Source: Capnocytophaga canis (GTDB lineage: Bacteria; Bacteroidota; Bacteroidia; Flavobacteriales; Flavobacteriaceae). From it: a stretch of DNA of 43,463 nucleotides. The stretch spans positions 1 to 43,463 of the forward strand of contig NZ_CDOI01000141.1 of assembly GCF_000827555.1 (NCBI RefSeq), given 5' to 3'. Of the stretch, positions 18,565-26,373 are shown piece by piece. The notes beneath the pieces are model-generated. The model was not told the origin of the DNA. It did not search any database and worked only from the letters and a program-made list of their open reading frames with translations. The position numbers and the translations under genes are program-made. Positions within the stretch are counted from its first letter, which is position 1; every line of letters begins with the position of its first letter.

Positions 18565-19821
18565 ATGTCAGCGAATGTAAGAGTTAATATAGAAAATTTT
18601 CGTGCTATTCATAAAGCAGAAATAAAAATTGATGGGATAACTCTGGTTGCAGGAGAAAACGGATGCGGTAAGAGTACGCTATCCAAATTGTTGTATTTTT
18701 TATATAAAACGGTTTCTAACTATGAGAATATAGTCAAAGAGCAATTAGTTGCCAATCTCGACCCTATATTTTATTATCTTCAAAATTTGGTACTGGGAAG
18801 TAAATTACCTCAAAAAGATAAAAAGGAACTAAGAGAGGATTTTAGAAAAATAAATATTGTAGAACAAGGTTTCTATCAAGGCTTAATTGATAAAATAAAA
18901 TATTTGTTTAAGGAACATAAAATTTTAGAAGAATCAGACCCAAGGCTAAATAGATTTATTATGATAATTGAAGATATTTTAGAGGAAAAAATATCCAAAG
19001 ATTATCTTTTCGATAAAATACAAGAGATTATTACGAATCAATTTAAGGGGGCGGAAGGTAGAATCAAATCAAGACCTATCCACTTGTTCACTAATGAACT
19101 CACAAAAGAGTTTTCGGACAGTAAATTTCCAACTACTTTTGATGTGTTTGAGCACGATGTTGATATAGTTTCTTTTAAAAATAATAATCTGTCCATTCCA
19201 TACACCATACAAAATACAATCTATATAGATACTCCAATGGTATTTTCTATGGACGAAAGTAAAAATACGCATTGGCAGGACTTAAACGAACTATTAAGAA
19301 ATAAAAGAAAAACGGACTCTAACAGCGTTATTAGTGATATTCAAAAAGTTATTCAAGGAGATACTTACTTAGACGATGATTTATTTGGAGATGATTTCAA
19401 GTACAAAAGGTTAGATGGAAAAACTTTTGACTTATCCTATGTAGCAACAGGAATTAAAGCGTTTTCTATTTTACAGCTATTGCTAAAAGGAGGACATCTA
19501 AATGATAAAACACTGCTGATTATAGACGAACCTGAGTCTAATCTTCATCCACAATGGATTGTAGAATACGCAAGAATTATTGTCAATCTAAACAAACATT
19601 TGGGTGTAAAATTCTTTTTGGCAAGTCATAATCCTGATATGGTAAGTGCTATCCGTTATATTTCCGAAAAGGAAGGCGTTTTAGAAGATGTGAATTTCTA
19701 TCTTGCTGAAAAAGAAAAAGAGACATTTACCTATAATTACAAGCATTTAGAGAAAGAGATAGACCCTATTTTTGAATCGTTCAATATCGCTATTGACAGA
19801 ATCAACAAATACAGTGTTTAA
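18565..19821 (+). CDS. ABC-type AAA ATPase (AAA_21/OLD-like), first gene of a putative defence pair
   Basis: A 418-residue cytoplasmic ATPase of the SMC/RecF/OLD-like type used as a sensor in many anti-phage systems. The N-terminus is VNIENFRAIHKAEIKIDGIT, then Walker A GENGCGKSTL (residues 30-39). A helical insert of about 250 residues replaces the long coiled coil of SMC proteins. A signature-like SYVATGIKAFSIL follows (T295-K298), then Walker B TLLIIDEPESNLHP (D321, E322) and the switch histidine in ASHNPDM (H355). There is no C-terminal Toprim domain, so it is not a classical OLD nuclease. The stop abuts the ATG of the next gene with no gap, which implies coupled translation. The base composition is much more AT-rich than lepA upstream, suggesting transfer. 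Confidence 0.85.
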   Translation: MSANVRVNIENFRAIHKAEIKIDGITLVAGENGCGKSTLSKLLYFLYKTVSNYENIVKEQLVANLDPIFYYLQNLVLGSKLPQKDKKELREDFRKINIVEQGFYQGLIDKIKYLFKEHKILEESDPRLNRFIMIIEDILEEKISKDYLFDKIQEIITNQFKGAEGRIKSRPIHLFTNELTKEFSDSKFPTTFDVFEHDVDIVSFKNNNLSIPYTIQNTIYIDTPMVFSMDESKNTHWQDLNELLRNKRKTDSNSVISDIQKVIQGDTYLDDDLFGDDFKYKRLDGKTFDLSYVATGIKAFSILQLLLKGGHLNDKTLLIIDEPESNLHPQWIVEYARIIVNLNKHLGVKFFLASHNPDMVSAIRYISEKEGVLEDVNFYLAEKEKETFTYNYKHLEKEIDPIFESFNIAIDRINKYSV

Positions 19822-20319
19822 ATGAAGTACGATAAAACCAAAACAATAAACCACACTCTTTCCGTTAAACATCCTTATTGCTTAAAAGATTTTAACCAAG
19901 CAATATTTAATGAGGATAAATCTCTTAGGATTGTACCTCATCTTGTAAATGATGTAGAGGTCTTGAATTTGGATTGTGCAAAAGATAAAGAATACTTTGG
20001 AGAAAATACAGAAAAACCAAAATCTATGGACATTGCCTTTGCTGTATCGAACACTGATACCACAGAGATGGTTTTGGTAGATTTTAAACTTAATGTAACG
20101 AATCCTAATAATTTAACAACAGAGGAATTGGTCGGAAAAGTTGATGATTCTATCGAATTATTAGGAAGTTCTTTACCGATACATAGTCAGTATATTTTCA
20201 TATTTCAGCCTAACAAAAAACAACAAGCCGAAAATAAATTGTACCGAAGAATGAAAGGTAGAATACCCAACAATTACAAAGCAATGGACTTGCAAGATTT
20301 AATAAAAAAGTATTTTTAA
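19822..20319 (+). CDS. Predicted PD-(D/E)XK-like nuclease, partner of the upstream ATPase
   Basis: A 165-residue cytoplasmic protein without signal peptide. I do not recognise a named family. The core shows the pattern of a PD-(D/E)XK restriction-endonuclease fold: KSMDIAFAVSN with Asp70 at the head of a strand, then MVLVDFKLN with Asp87-x-Lys89 in the next strand. Later come a helix, the strand SQYIFIFQP and a basic C-terminal helix. This Asp...Asp-x-Lys spacing is what I base the nuclease call on; it is inference until a structure model is seen. Direct coupling to the ATPase gene (zero-base gap) suggests the ATPase controls it. An antitoxin-like or substrate-adaptor role is the main alternative. 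Confidence 0.6.
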   Translation: MKYDKTKTINHTLSVKHPYCLKDFNQAIFNEDKSLRIVPHLVNDVEVLNLDCAKDKEYFGENTEKPKSMDIAFAVSNTDTTEMVLVDFKLNVTNPNNLTTEELVGKVDDSIELLGSSLPIHSQYIFIFQPNKKQQAENKLYRRMKGRIPNNYKAMDLQDLIKKYF

Positions 20320-20459
20320 AGTTTCGTAAATATTTTTATATATAAAGATTTTTTTTAATCATAATTCTATTTCGCTGAATTACAATATAATATAAAAATC
20401 AACAAAAACATAATAACTCCAATAACGGATTATTAAATAACCCCACTAAATTTTATAAA

Positions 20460-21824
20460 ATGAGAAAAATAACCTTATTATTTGTTGCGTTACAATGTAG
20501 TAGTTTTGTTTTTGCACAAAGCAAAGCCGAACGATTAGACAGTCTTTTTACTTCGTTGCATAGTAAAAATGCTTTTCACGGAAATGTTTTAATCGCTGAA
20601 AATGGTAAGACTATTTTTGAAAAAAGCTATGGTGTAGGAAACATTGAAGAAAATATAAAATTGTCCCAAAAGTCGATATTTAATTTAGCTTCGATAAGCA
20701 AACAATTTACGGCTTCGGCAATTCTGTTGCTCGAAAAGTCCAAAAAATTGCGTCTGTCGGATGATATAACCAATTACATTCCTGAGTTGTCTTTTTATAA
20801 AGGAATAACCATAGAGCATTTGGTTCATCACACCTCAGGACTGCCTGACTATATGGAGTTATTCAGAGAAAAAATGAATAAAAACGGAACAATTACCAAT
20901 GATGACGTCATCGAATTGTTTGCAAAGGAGCAACCTAAAATACTTTTCGAACCCAACGAAAAATTTAAGTATAGCAATACAGGCTATTTGTTTTTAGCAA
21001 CCATCATTGAGCGAGTTTCCAAAACAAGCTATGCCAATTATCTGAAAAAACATATTTTCAAACCTTTGAAAATGAACAACACCGCAGTTTTATTCTTATA
21101 TAAAGATAAATTGAAAGTACCGAATTTGGCGGTGGGGTATATGCCAAATGATGAAGGCAATTTGGAAAGAGATGTGGAATATGCTCAGTATTTTGACGGC
21201 GTTTATGGGCAAGGAAGGGTATATTCAACTACCGAAGATTTGCTCAAATGGACAAAAGCCCTCCAAAACAATACACTCTTCACCAAGCAACAAAGCGATA
21301 AACTTTTTGCCGATTACACGCTTAATAATAACCAAAACACCGAATACGGATTTGGTCTATTCTTGGAAGAGAGCGAAAAATATGGCAAAATTATCAATCA
21401 TTCAGGAAGTTGGGGAGGTTACATTACCTATTTGGAACAACAACTTACCAATGATAAAACCATCGTCCTTTTGCAAAATCAAACCTTAATCACTACGAAA
21501 ATACCTGTTAAAGCGGTTAGAAGTATTTTGTATAATGAGCCTTTGAAGTCCGAAAAGCCTATCTCTCTGCAATCCGAAGATTTAGACAAATATTTAGGTA
21601 CATATTTTAACGATAAAATAAATTTGGAAATTACCATTACCAAAAAAGGAAATGTATTGTACTCACAAGCTACGAAGCAACCTGAAATTCCGTTAGAAGC
21701 GTATGAAAATCATACATTTAAGTTTGAACCAGCCGATATTAAACTTATTTTTAATCCTGATGAAAACGTTTTTGAGTTTCGTCAGGGGACAATGGGATTT
21801 ATTTTTAAAAAAGTAGAAGAATAG
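20460..21824 (+). CDS. Exported serine hydrolase, class C beta-lactamase/PBP-like family
   Basis: A 454-residue exported protein (signal MRKITLLFVALQCSSFVFAQ) with the beta-lactamase class C fold. The active-site SxxK is Ser78-Ile-Ser-Lys81 in LASISKQFTAS, the second motif is YSN at residues 171-173 (KFKYSNTGYLFLATI), and the third is the NHSGSWGGYI segment. A C-terminal beta-rich domain of ~100 residues (LDKYLGTYFNDKINLEITI) is common in esterase or D-aminopeptidase members. Substrate unknown: it could be a peptidoglycan peptidase, an esterase or a D-Ala-D-Ala peptidase, and beta-lactamase activity cannot be assumed. The HU-like gene follows after 42 bases. Confidence 0.85.
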   Translation: MRKITLLFVALQCSSFVFAQSKAERLDSLFTSLHSKNAFHGNVLIAENGKTIFEKSYGVGNIEENIKLSQKSIFNLASISKQFTASAILLLEKSKKLRLSDDITNYIPELSFYKGITIEHLVHHTSGLPDYMELFREKMNKNGTITNDDVIELFAKEQPKILFEPNEKFKYSNTGYLFLATIIERVSKTSYANYLKKHIFKPLKMNNTAVLFLYKDKLKVPNLAVGYMPNDEGNLERDVEYAQYFDGVYGQGRVYSTTEDLLKWTKALQNNTLFTKQQSDKLFADYTLNNNQNTEYGFGLFLEESEKYGKIINHSGSWGGYITYLEQQLTNDKTIVLLQNQTLITTKIPVKAVRSILYNEPLKSEKPISLQSEDLDKYLGTYFNDKINLEITITKKGNVLYSQATKQPEIPLEAYENHTFKFEPADIKLIFNPDENVFEFRQGTMGFIFKKVEE

Positions 21825-21866
21825 AAACAAAAAAATTAAATCAGTAACCCATTAATACCATATATT

Positions 21867-22256
21867 ATGCCAGTAAAGTACAATGTCGTGGGACGCAAGA
21901 ACCCACAAAAGCCCGAAGAGGCTCCGAAGTTTTATGCCAGTGCTAAAGCCGATGGCGAAATCACCCTAAAGGCAATCGCTAAAGAAATAGCAACGGGGTC
22001 GACTACCGTTTCGGATACCGACGTATTGGCAACGCTTAACGAACTTACGAAAGTGCTTATAAAACACCTCTCTAATGGAGAAATCGTGAAATTTGGTGAT
22101 TTTGGAAGTTTCCAAATAACCATCACCAGCGAGGGTGTGGACGACGAAAAGAAATTTACCGCAGCCAACATCAAAGGAAACAAAATTCAGTTCCGCCCAG
22201 GTACTGACCTTAAAGAAATGCTTGCTACCGTAAAATACGAAAAGTACAAAAAATAA
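21867..22256 (+). CDS. HU-family DNA-binding protein (HU-HIG type)
   Basis: A 129-residue nucleoid-type protein of the variant HU group found in Bacteroidota. The N-terminus MPVKYNVVGRKNPQKPEEAP and the second half, with GEIVKFGDFGSFQITITSEG and KIQFRPGTDLKEML, carry the HU/IHF beta-arm and helix pattern. It is larger than the standard ~90-residue HU. Its base composition is richer in G+C than its neighbours, as expected for an abundant protein. A very strong hairpin follows. Confidence 0.9.
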   Translation: MPVKYNVVGRKNPQKPEEAPKFYASAKADGEITLKAIAKEIATGSTTVSDTDVLATLNELTKVLIKHLSNGEIVKFGDFGSFQITITSEGVDDEKKFTAANIKGNKIQFRPGTDLKEMLATVKYEKYKK

Positions 22257-22278
22257 ATCGCAATCCGTGAGAAACTTA

Positions 22279-22318
22279 AACAGGTACGCTTCCGCTGAAA
22301 AACAGGAGCGTACCTGTT
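22279..22318 (+). terminator. Strong hairpin after the HU-like gene
   Basis: A perfect 12-bp stem AACAGGTACGCT/AGCGTACCTGTT with a 16-base loop, followed by GTTTG. Confidence 0.75.
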
Positions 22319-22426
22319 GTTTGATAGGTACGTACCCATTGAACGACGGGTTCGTATGTGTTAAGTAACAAATGCGCATACACTAAGCTGAACGCATTAA
22401 TCTCACGAACCTATAATATAGTTTTA
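22319..22426. other. Structured intergenic stretch between HU-like and MazG-like genes
   Basis: Several short inverted repeats nest here: ATAGGT (22324-22329) with ACCTAT (22409-22414), GGTTCGT (22349-22355) with ACGAACC (22405-22411), and AATGCG (22371-22376) with CGCATT (22393-22398). It may be the terminator of the minus-strand MazG-like gene or a small structured RNA. Confidence 0.35.
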
Positions 22427-22819
22427 TTAATCTGTAGACTTTAAAACCTCTGCAATATTTGGCGGAAAATAACGGGAACTTTTCATCACTTTGCCATCTT
22501 CTCGGTAGATAGGTTTTCCGTCAGCGTCAAGTTTACTCATATTACTTCGGTGGATTTCACTAAAAATCTCGTCTATTTTGTATTGCATTCCGTGTTCGAT
22601 GATGGTTCCACAAAGAATATAGAGCATATCCCCTAAAGCATCAGCTACTTCGACCATATCATTATTTCTGGCAGCTTCCAAATACTCTTGGTTTTCCTCT
22701 GCCATTAATTTAAATCGCAAGTTGATAGTTTCAGGGGTTAGCTCAGTGGTGGGTTGTTGTTTTACTCCCAATCCGAAGGCCGTATGAAACTCGGTTACAG
22801 CTTTTAATTTACTTTTCAT
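22427..22819 (-). CDS. MazG-like nucleoside triphosphate pyrophosphohydrolase (HisE/MazG superfamily)
   Basis: A 130-residue all-alpha NTP pyrophosphohydrolase. The magnesium-binding motif is complete: Glu41-Glu42-x2-Glu45 in MAEENQEYLEAA and Glu57-x2-Asp60 plus Asp64 in MVEVADALGDMLYI. These proteins remove non-canonical or excess nucleotides. Substrate not predictable; the larger HisE-like C-terminus (DGKPIYREDGKVMKSSRYFP) is seen in Bacteroidota members annotated as phosphoribosyl-ATP pyrophosphohydrolase-like. It is not next to his genes, so a house-cleaning role is more likely. ATG 22819 is chosen; nine upstream residues would overlap a promoter-like TACTTTTG (minus strand, 22836-22843). 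Confidence 0.85.
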   Translation of the reverse strand: MKSKLKAVTEFHTAFGLGVKQQPTTELTPETINLRFKLMAEENQEYLEAARNNDMVEVADALGDMLYILCGTIIEHGMQYKIDEIFSEIHRSNMSKLDADGKPIYREDGKVMKSSRYFPPNIAEVLKSTD

Positions 22820-22835
22820 ATCCTTTTTTAGGCAA

Positions 22836-22843
22836 CAAAAGTA
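22836..22843 (-). promoter_or_regulatory. -7 element for the MazG-like gene
   Basis: Minus-strand TACTTTTG, 16 bases before the ATG at 22819. No TTG at the -33 position. Confidence 0.4.
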
Positions 22844-22890
22844 CATTTATTTTACTATTTTGAGCTACTTCATACCGAAAATATAAACAC

Positions 22891-23853
22891 TTACTCCCTA
22901 AATTTTAATGGCGAGACATGGTACTTCCTTTTGAAAGCTGTGGAAAAATGTGACACATAATCATAGCCACAGGCTTCTGCAATCTCTGAAATACTCTTGT
23001 TCGTTTCCAAAAGAAGTTGCTTAGCTAACTGCATCTTATGATCGAAAAGATATCCGAAAACGGTAGTACCAAATATCTCTTTAAATCCATATTTCAATTT
23101 ATTTTCATTCAGACCTACACGACGAGAAAGCTCTGATAGGCTCAATGGAGCATGGAAATTATGCATTAAAAGATGACGCACTTCGTGTATTTTATCAATA
23201 TCGGATTGGGTCTTGCAATGTTTTTTGGTTTTTATGTGCTGTCCCAAAAGTTGTTGCTGCAGAATGAAAAGCTCCAATATTTTGATTTCAGCATAAGTTT
23301 CACAAACATTTCCCATCAAATGACTTTGTTCTAACTGCTGAAGTATTGTATTCATCTGAGAAGTAAGCGGAAGTCCGTTTCTATCTGAAAGAATAAAATT
23401 TTTATCTCGTTGATACTGATTTAGAAAGCTTTGAAATACTTCGGGATAAGTATTGGCAAGATGCAAAAAACGATCGTTTGAGATAAAAAAACTAGAGAAA
23501 ACCGTATGGTCATTTTCTCTGAAAAGATCACAACCTTCTTCTTCCGTATCGACAAACAAAACATTGAACATACCTTGCTGTATCGTCAAATCCAGATTTT
23601 TCATCTTCACTTTCACACCGTTTTTAGATTGATTTAGTGCAAAAAAACGAACTGAAGGAGTTGTATTCTCACGAATTTGTGTAGCTTCTGAAAAAAGGGA
23701 TTGCCATTTATAGATTGATATTTCCTTCATATTTTTCACCTGAAGCTGTATATTTCCTACCTCATTTTTCAATGAAAGATTAAAATTTCCCTCATCTCTT
23801 CTTGATAAAACAATCTCTTCTTTAGCGATTTTATCAAAATCCATTATTTTCAT
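22891..23853 (-). CDS. AraC-family transcriptional regulator
   Basis: A 320-residue regulator. The C-terminal ~100 residues hold the two helix-turn-helix units of AraC/XylS proteins: APLSLSELSRRVGLNENKLK with KYGFKEIFGTTVFGYLF, and SISEIAEACGYDYVSHFSTAF with the closing RKYHVSPLKFRE. The N-terminal part (residues 1-210) is an effector domain like that of PchR-type regulators, which sense siderophores and control their receptors. The gene is divergent from a TonB-receptor gene. Starts at 23853 and 23844 are both possible; the upstream open frame is excluded because it runs through the operator and promoter. Its own promoter is a perfect match and the operator lies in its leader, so autoregulation is likely. 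Confidence 0.9.
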   Translation of the reverse strand: MKIMDFDKIAKEEIVLSRRDEGNFNLSLKNEVGNIQLQVKNMKEISIYKWQSLFSEATQIRENTTPSVRFFALNQSKNGVKVKMKNLDLTIQQGMFNVLFVDTEEEGCDLFRENDHTVFSSFFISNDRFLHLANTYPEVFQSFLNQYQRDKNFILSDRNGLPLTSQMNTILQQLEQSHLMGNVCETYAEIKILELFILQQQLLGQHIKTKKHCKTQSDIDKIHEVRHLLMHNFHAPLSLSELSRRVGLNENKLKYGFKEIFGTTVFGYLFDHKMQLAKQLLLETNKSISEIAEACGYDYVSHFSTAFKRKYHVSPLKFRE

Positions 23854-23863
23854 GATAATTTTC

Positions 23864-23898
23864 TCCGTTAGATTAAAAAAAATATCCGTTAGATTAAA
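23864..23898. promoter_or_regulatory. Two identical 14-bp boxes, probable AraC operator
   Basis: TCCGTTAGATTAAA occurs at 23864-23877 and again at 23885-23898. The starts are 21 bp apart, two helical turns, in direct orientation, as expected for the two half-sites of an AraC dimer. The right-hand box ends where the -33 element of the receptor promoter should begin. Both boxes lie downstream of the araC promoter. Confidence 0.75.
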
Positions 23899-23906
23899 CT
23901 CATTAG

Positions 23907-23936
23907 CAAAAATACAAACTAATTTTGCATACACAA
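23907..23936 (-). promoter_or_regulatory. Promoter of the AraC-family gene
   Basis: On the minus strand TTG (plus 23934-23936), exactly 19 bases, then TATTTTTG (plus 23907-23914) followed by C. A full match to the Bacteroidota form. It overlaps the divergent receptor promoter. Confidence 0.7.
23920..23927 (+). promoter_or_regulatory. -7 element of the TonB-receptor promoter
   Basis: TAATTTTG followed by C, 38 bases before ATG 23966. At 19-base spacing the -33 position reads ACT in place of TTG, directly beside the operator box. This is the pattern of an activator-dependent promoter. Confidence 0.65.
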
Positions 23937-23965
23937 ATTTATTTAGAACAAAATTAAATAATCAT

Positions 23966-26290
23966 ATGTCAAAGCAATTTTTATCTGTTTTCATTTTTTT
24001 TGTTTTCATTTTCATTACCTACTCACAAACTCAATTGGGCAATTTATCAGGTTTTGTATTTGATGAATCCACCAAAAAACCGCTTCCTGCTACTGAGGTT
24101 TACTTCAGAGAATTTCAAAAAGGAGTGATTTCGGATAGTAAAGGATTTTTCCGGATAGAAAAGATTCCGCATGGAACGCATACCCTTATCGTGTCTTACC
24201 TTGGTTATGAAACTCAAACAATAAAAATTTCCATTGAAGGAGATAAAACCATAAACGTAAGCCTAAAACCAGAGGTAGAATCTCTCAGTGAAGTGGTAGT
24301 AAAGGCTCAGAAAAATGAAGAACGTATCTTACGAAACAGTGCCATGACCGTTTCGGTGATTAATTCAAAACAATTTGAAGGTACAACAAGTTCTCTCAAT
24401 GATGTATTAAACAAAACTGTAGGAGTTACCATTCGCAACACAGGTGGCGTAGGAAGTGCTTCTCGCATTTCAGTTCGAGGATTGGAGGGCAAACGTATCG
24501 GTGTTTTCTTGGACGATTCGCCCATAGGGTTATTCTCCGATTATGTATCGCTTCATGATATACCTATTGACCTCATCGAACGTGTAGAAATTTACAAAGG
24601 CATTGTTCCCGCTCGACTCGGAGGCTCCGCAATGGGAGGTGCTGTAAATATGATTACAAAGGAATATCCACCTTTATACTATGATGTAAGCTACGAAATA
24701 GCGTCATTTAATACACACAAAATTCAAATGATGGGTAAGAGTAATCTTAAAGATGCCGGAATAGAGTTCGGAGCATCAGCAAATTACACATATTCGGACA
24801 ATGATTATGAAATGGATTTGCCCCATCACCGTGGACTTCGCGTTAAACGTGACCATGACCGACATCGCAAAATGCTTATTGGAACAGGTTTTAAAGCCAC
24901 CAAATGGTGGTTCGACGAAATATCAATAGAAGCGGTTACCATCCAAACTGACCAACAAATACAGGGTATTGAAACTAACATCAAACACGCTTTCAGCAAA
25001 ACTAACGTGTTCGCCTTTATCAATGAACTTGAAAAAGATAACTTTCTCATCACAGGATTGGATTTTGATATGAATACAACCATCAGTAGTGCAGAATTCA
25101 ATTTGAATGACACCTCCATGATGAGGTACAACTGGGATGGAATGTCCTATCCTTCCAGCGGAGAAATAGGATTGTATGCTTCGGACTCTTATCGGAAAAA
25201 CCTTGCATTAAACAATCGATTAAATCTCAATTACATAATCAGTGAAAATCAAAATATAAACTTCAATTCACAATTAAATCACATCAAAAATTCACCTTTT
25301 GACCCTGTAAAAGAACAAATTATAGGCTATCGAACCGATTTTGATAATAAAATGATTAGCTGGGTTGCAGGAATTTCTTATGATTTAAGTAGTCGTAACA
25401 AAAAGTGGCTTAATTCTTTAACAGGAAAATACTACCATTATAAGAGCGATGCCAAACAAGCAGGTCTGTTAGGGCTTGGAGGTGTGAAAGACATTAATAT
25501 TTCCGAAGGAAATTGGGGAATAAATAATGCCATACGATACAATTTTACAGATAATTTGATGATTAAAAGTTCCGTAGCCTATGACGTCCGCTTACCTTCG
25601 GACAATGAACTTTTGGGCGATGGATTTTTAACAGCTCCTGCCAGTAACCTATTGCCTGAACGTGGAACAAATGCTAATATAGGATTACTATTTCACAAAA
25701 ACACCTTAACAGACAAACGATTGGAAATAGAACTAACAGGTTTTTATTCTTATTTAACCAATATGATTCGATATACAGGAGGTCTGCTACAGTCTTTTTA
25801 TGAGAATTTTGGTGAGATGCGTTCTTTTGGAGTAGAGTTTGATGCCAAAGCGGATATTTTTCCTTCTCTGTACGGATATGTGAATCTTACGTATCAAGAT
25901 CTTCGAGACATGCGCGATTATGAACCCAATACCTCTATCCCCAACGTGACCAAAGGCAAACGGATGCCCAACATTCCCTATTTTTTGAGCAATATGGGCT
26001 TGGAATATCACAAAAAAAATATTTTGGGTGGACAAAATCAAAACACGAGATTGATGTTGGACACTTCTTTCATAGAAGGATATTGGTATGATTTTGAGGT
26101 AAGTAAGCATCAAGAACGTCGCATACCTCGTAGTTTAACATTCAATTTTGGTATTGAACACGGATTCAGAAACGGAAAAATATTGCTTTCATTCCGAATG
26201 AATAATTTAACAAACGAAAAAGTAATTTCAGAGTTTAATCGTCCGCTTCCAGGACGTAATTTTGGTCTTAAGTTGCGATATCGAATGTAA
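23966..26290 (+). CDS. TonB-dependent outer-membrane receptor with N-terminal carboxypeptidase-like domain
   Basis: A 774-residue outer-membrane transporter. The signal peptide is SKQFLSVFIFFVFIFITYSQ. Then comes a carboxypeptidase-like regulatory domain (GNLSGFVFDESTKKPLPATE to YLGYETQTIKI), the plug (SSLNDVLNKTVGVTIRN, SRISVRGLEGKRIGVFLDD, IERVEIYKGIVPARLGGSAM) and a beta-barrel closing with GRNFGLKLRYRM. It is divergent from an AraC regulator and followed after 83 bases by a DUF4374-like lipoprotein gene. That arrangement matches siderophore or haem import loci such as xusAB of Bacteroides, so iron-chelate import is the best inference. Substrate not determined. ATG 23966 is chosen because it opens the signal peptide downstream of the promoter. 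Confidence 0.9.
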   Translation: MSKQFLSVFIFFVFIFITYSQTQLGNLSGFVFDESTKKPLPATEVYFREFQKGVISDSKGFFRIEKIPHGTHTLIVSYLGYETQTIKISIEGDKTINVSLKPEVESLSEVVVKAQKNEERILRNSAMTVSVINSKQFEGTTSSLNDVLNKTVGVTIRNTGGVGSASRISVRGLEGKRIGVFLDDSPIGLFSDYVSLHDIPIDLIERVEIYKGIVPARLGGSAMGGAVNMITKEYPPLYYDVSYEIASFNTHKIQMMGKSNLKDAGIEFGASANYTYSDNDYEMDLPHHRGLRVKRDHDRHRKMLIGTGFKATKWWFDEISIEAVTIQTDQQIQGIETNIKHAFSKTNVFAFINELEKDNFLITGLDFDMNTTISSAEFNLNDTSMMRYNWDGMSYPSSGEIGLYASDSYRKNLALNNRLNLNYIISENQNINFNSQLNHIKNSPFDPVKEQIIGYRTDFDNKMISWVAGISYDLSSRNKKWLNSLTGKYYHYKSDAKQAGLLGLGGVKDINISEGNWGINNAIRYNFTDNLMIKSSVAYDVRLPSDNELLGDGFLTAPASNLLPERGTNANIGLLFHKNTLTDKRLEIELTGFYSYLTNMIRYTGGLLQSFYENFGEMRSFGVEFDAKADIFPSLYGYVNLTYQDLRDMRDYEPNTSIPNVTKGKRMPNIPYFLSNMGLEYHKKNILGGQNQNTRLMLDTSFIEGYWYDFEVSKHQERRIPRSLTFNFGIEHGFRNGKILLSFRMNNLTNEKVISEFNRPLPGRNFGLKLRYRM

Positions 26291-26373
26291 AAAGTGAAGA
26301 ACAAAAGCAACGAAGTACACTTAGAACCGTACTAACTGAAAATACATTAATTAACTTATAAAAATGAAATACA

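Noticed and set aside
18565-19821. Classical OLD nuclease
   Set aside because: The protein ends soon after the ATPase switch region and has no Toprim domain.
20460-21824. Acquired beta-lactamase resistance gene
   Set aside because: SxxK and YSN motifs are shared by esterases and peptidases; the C-terminal extra domain and lack of mobile context do not support a resistance gene.
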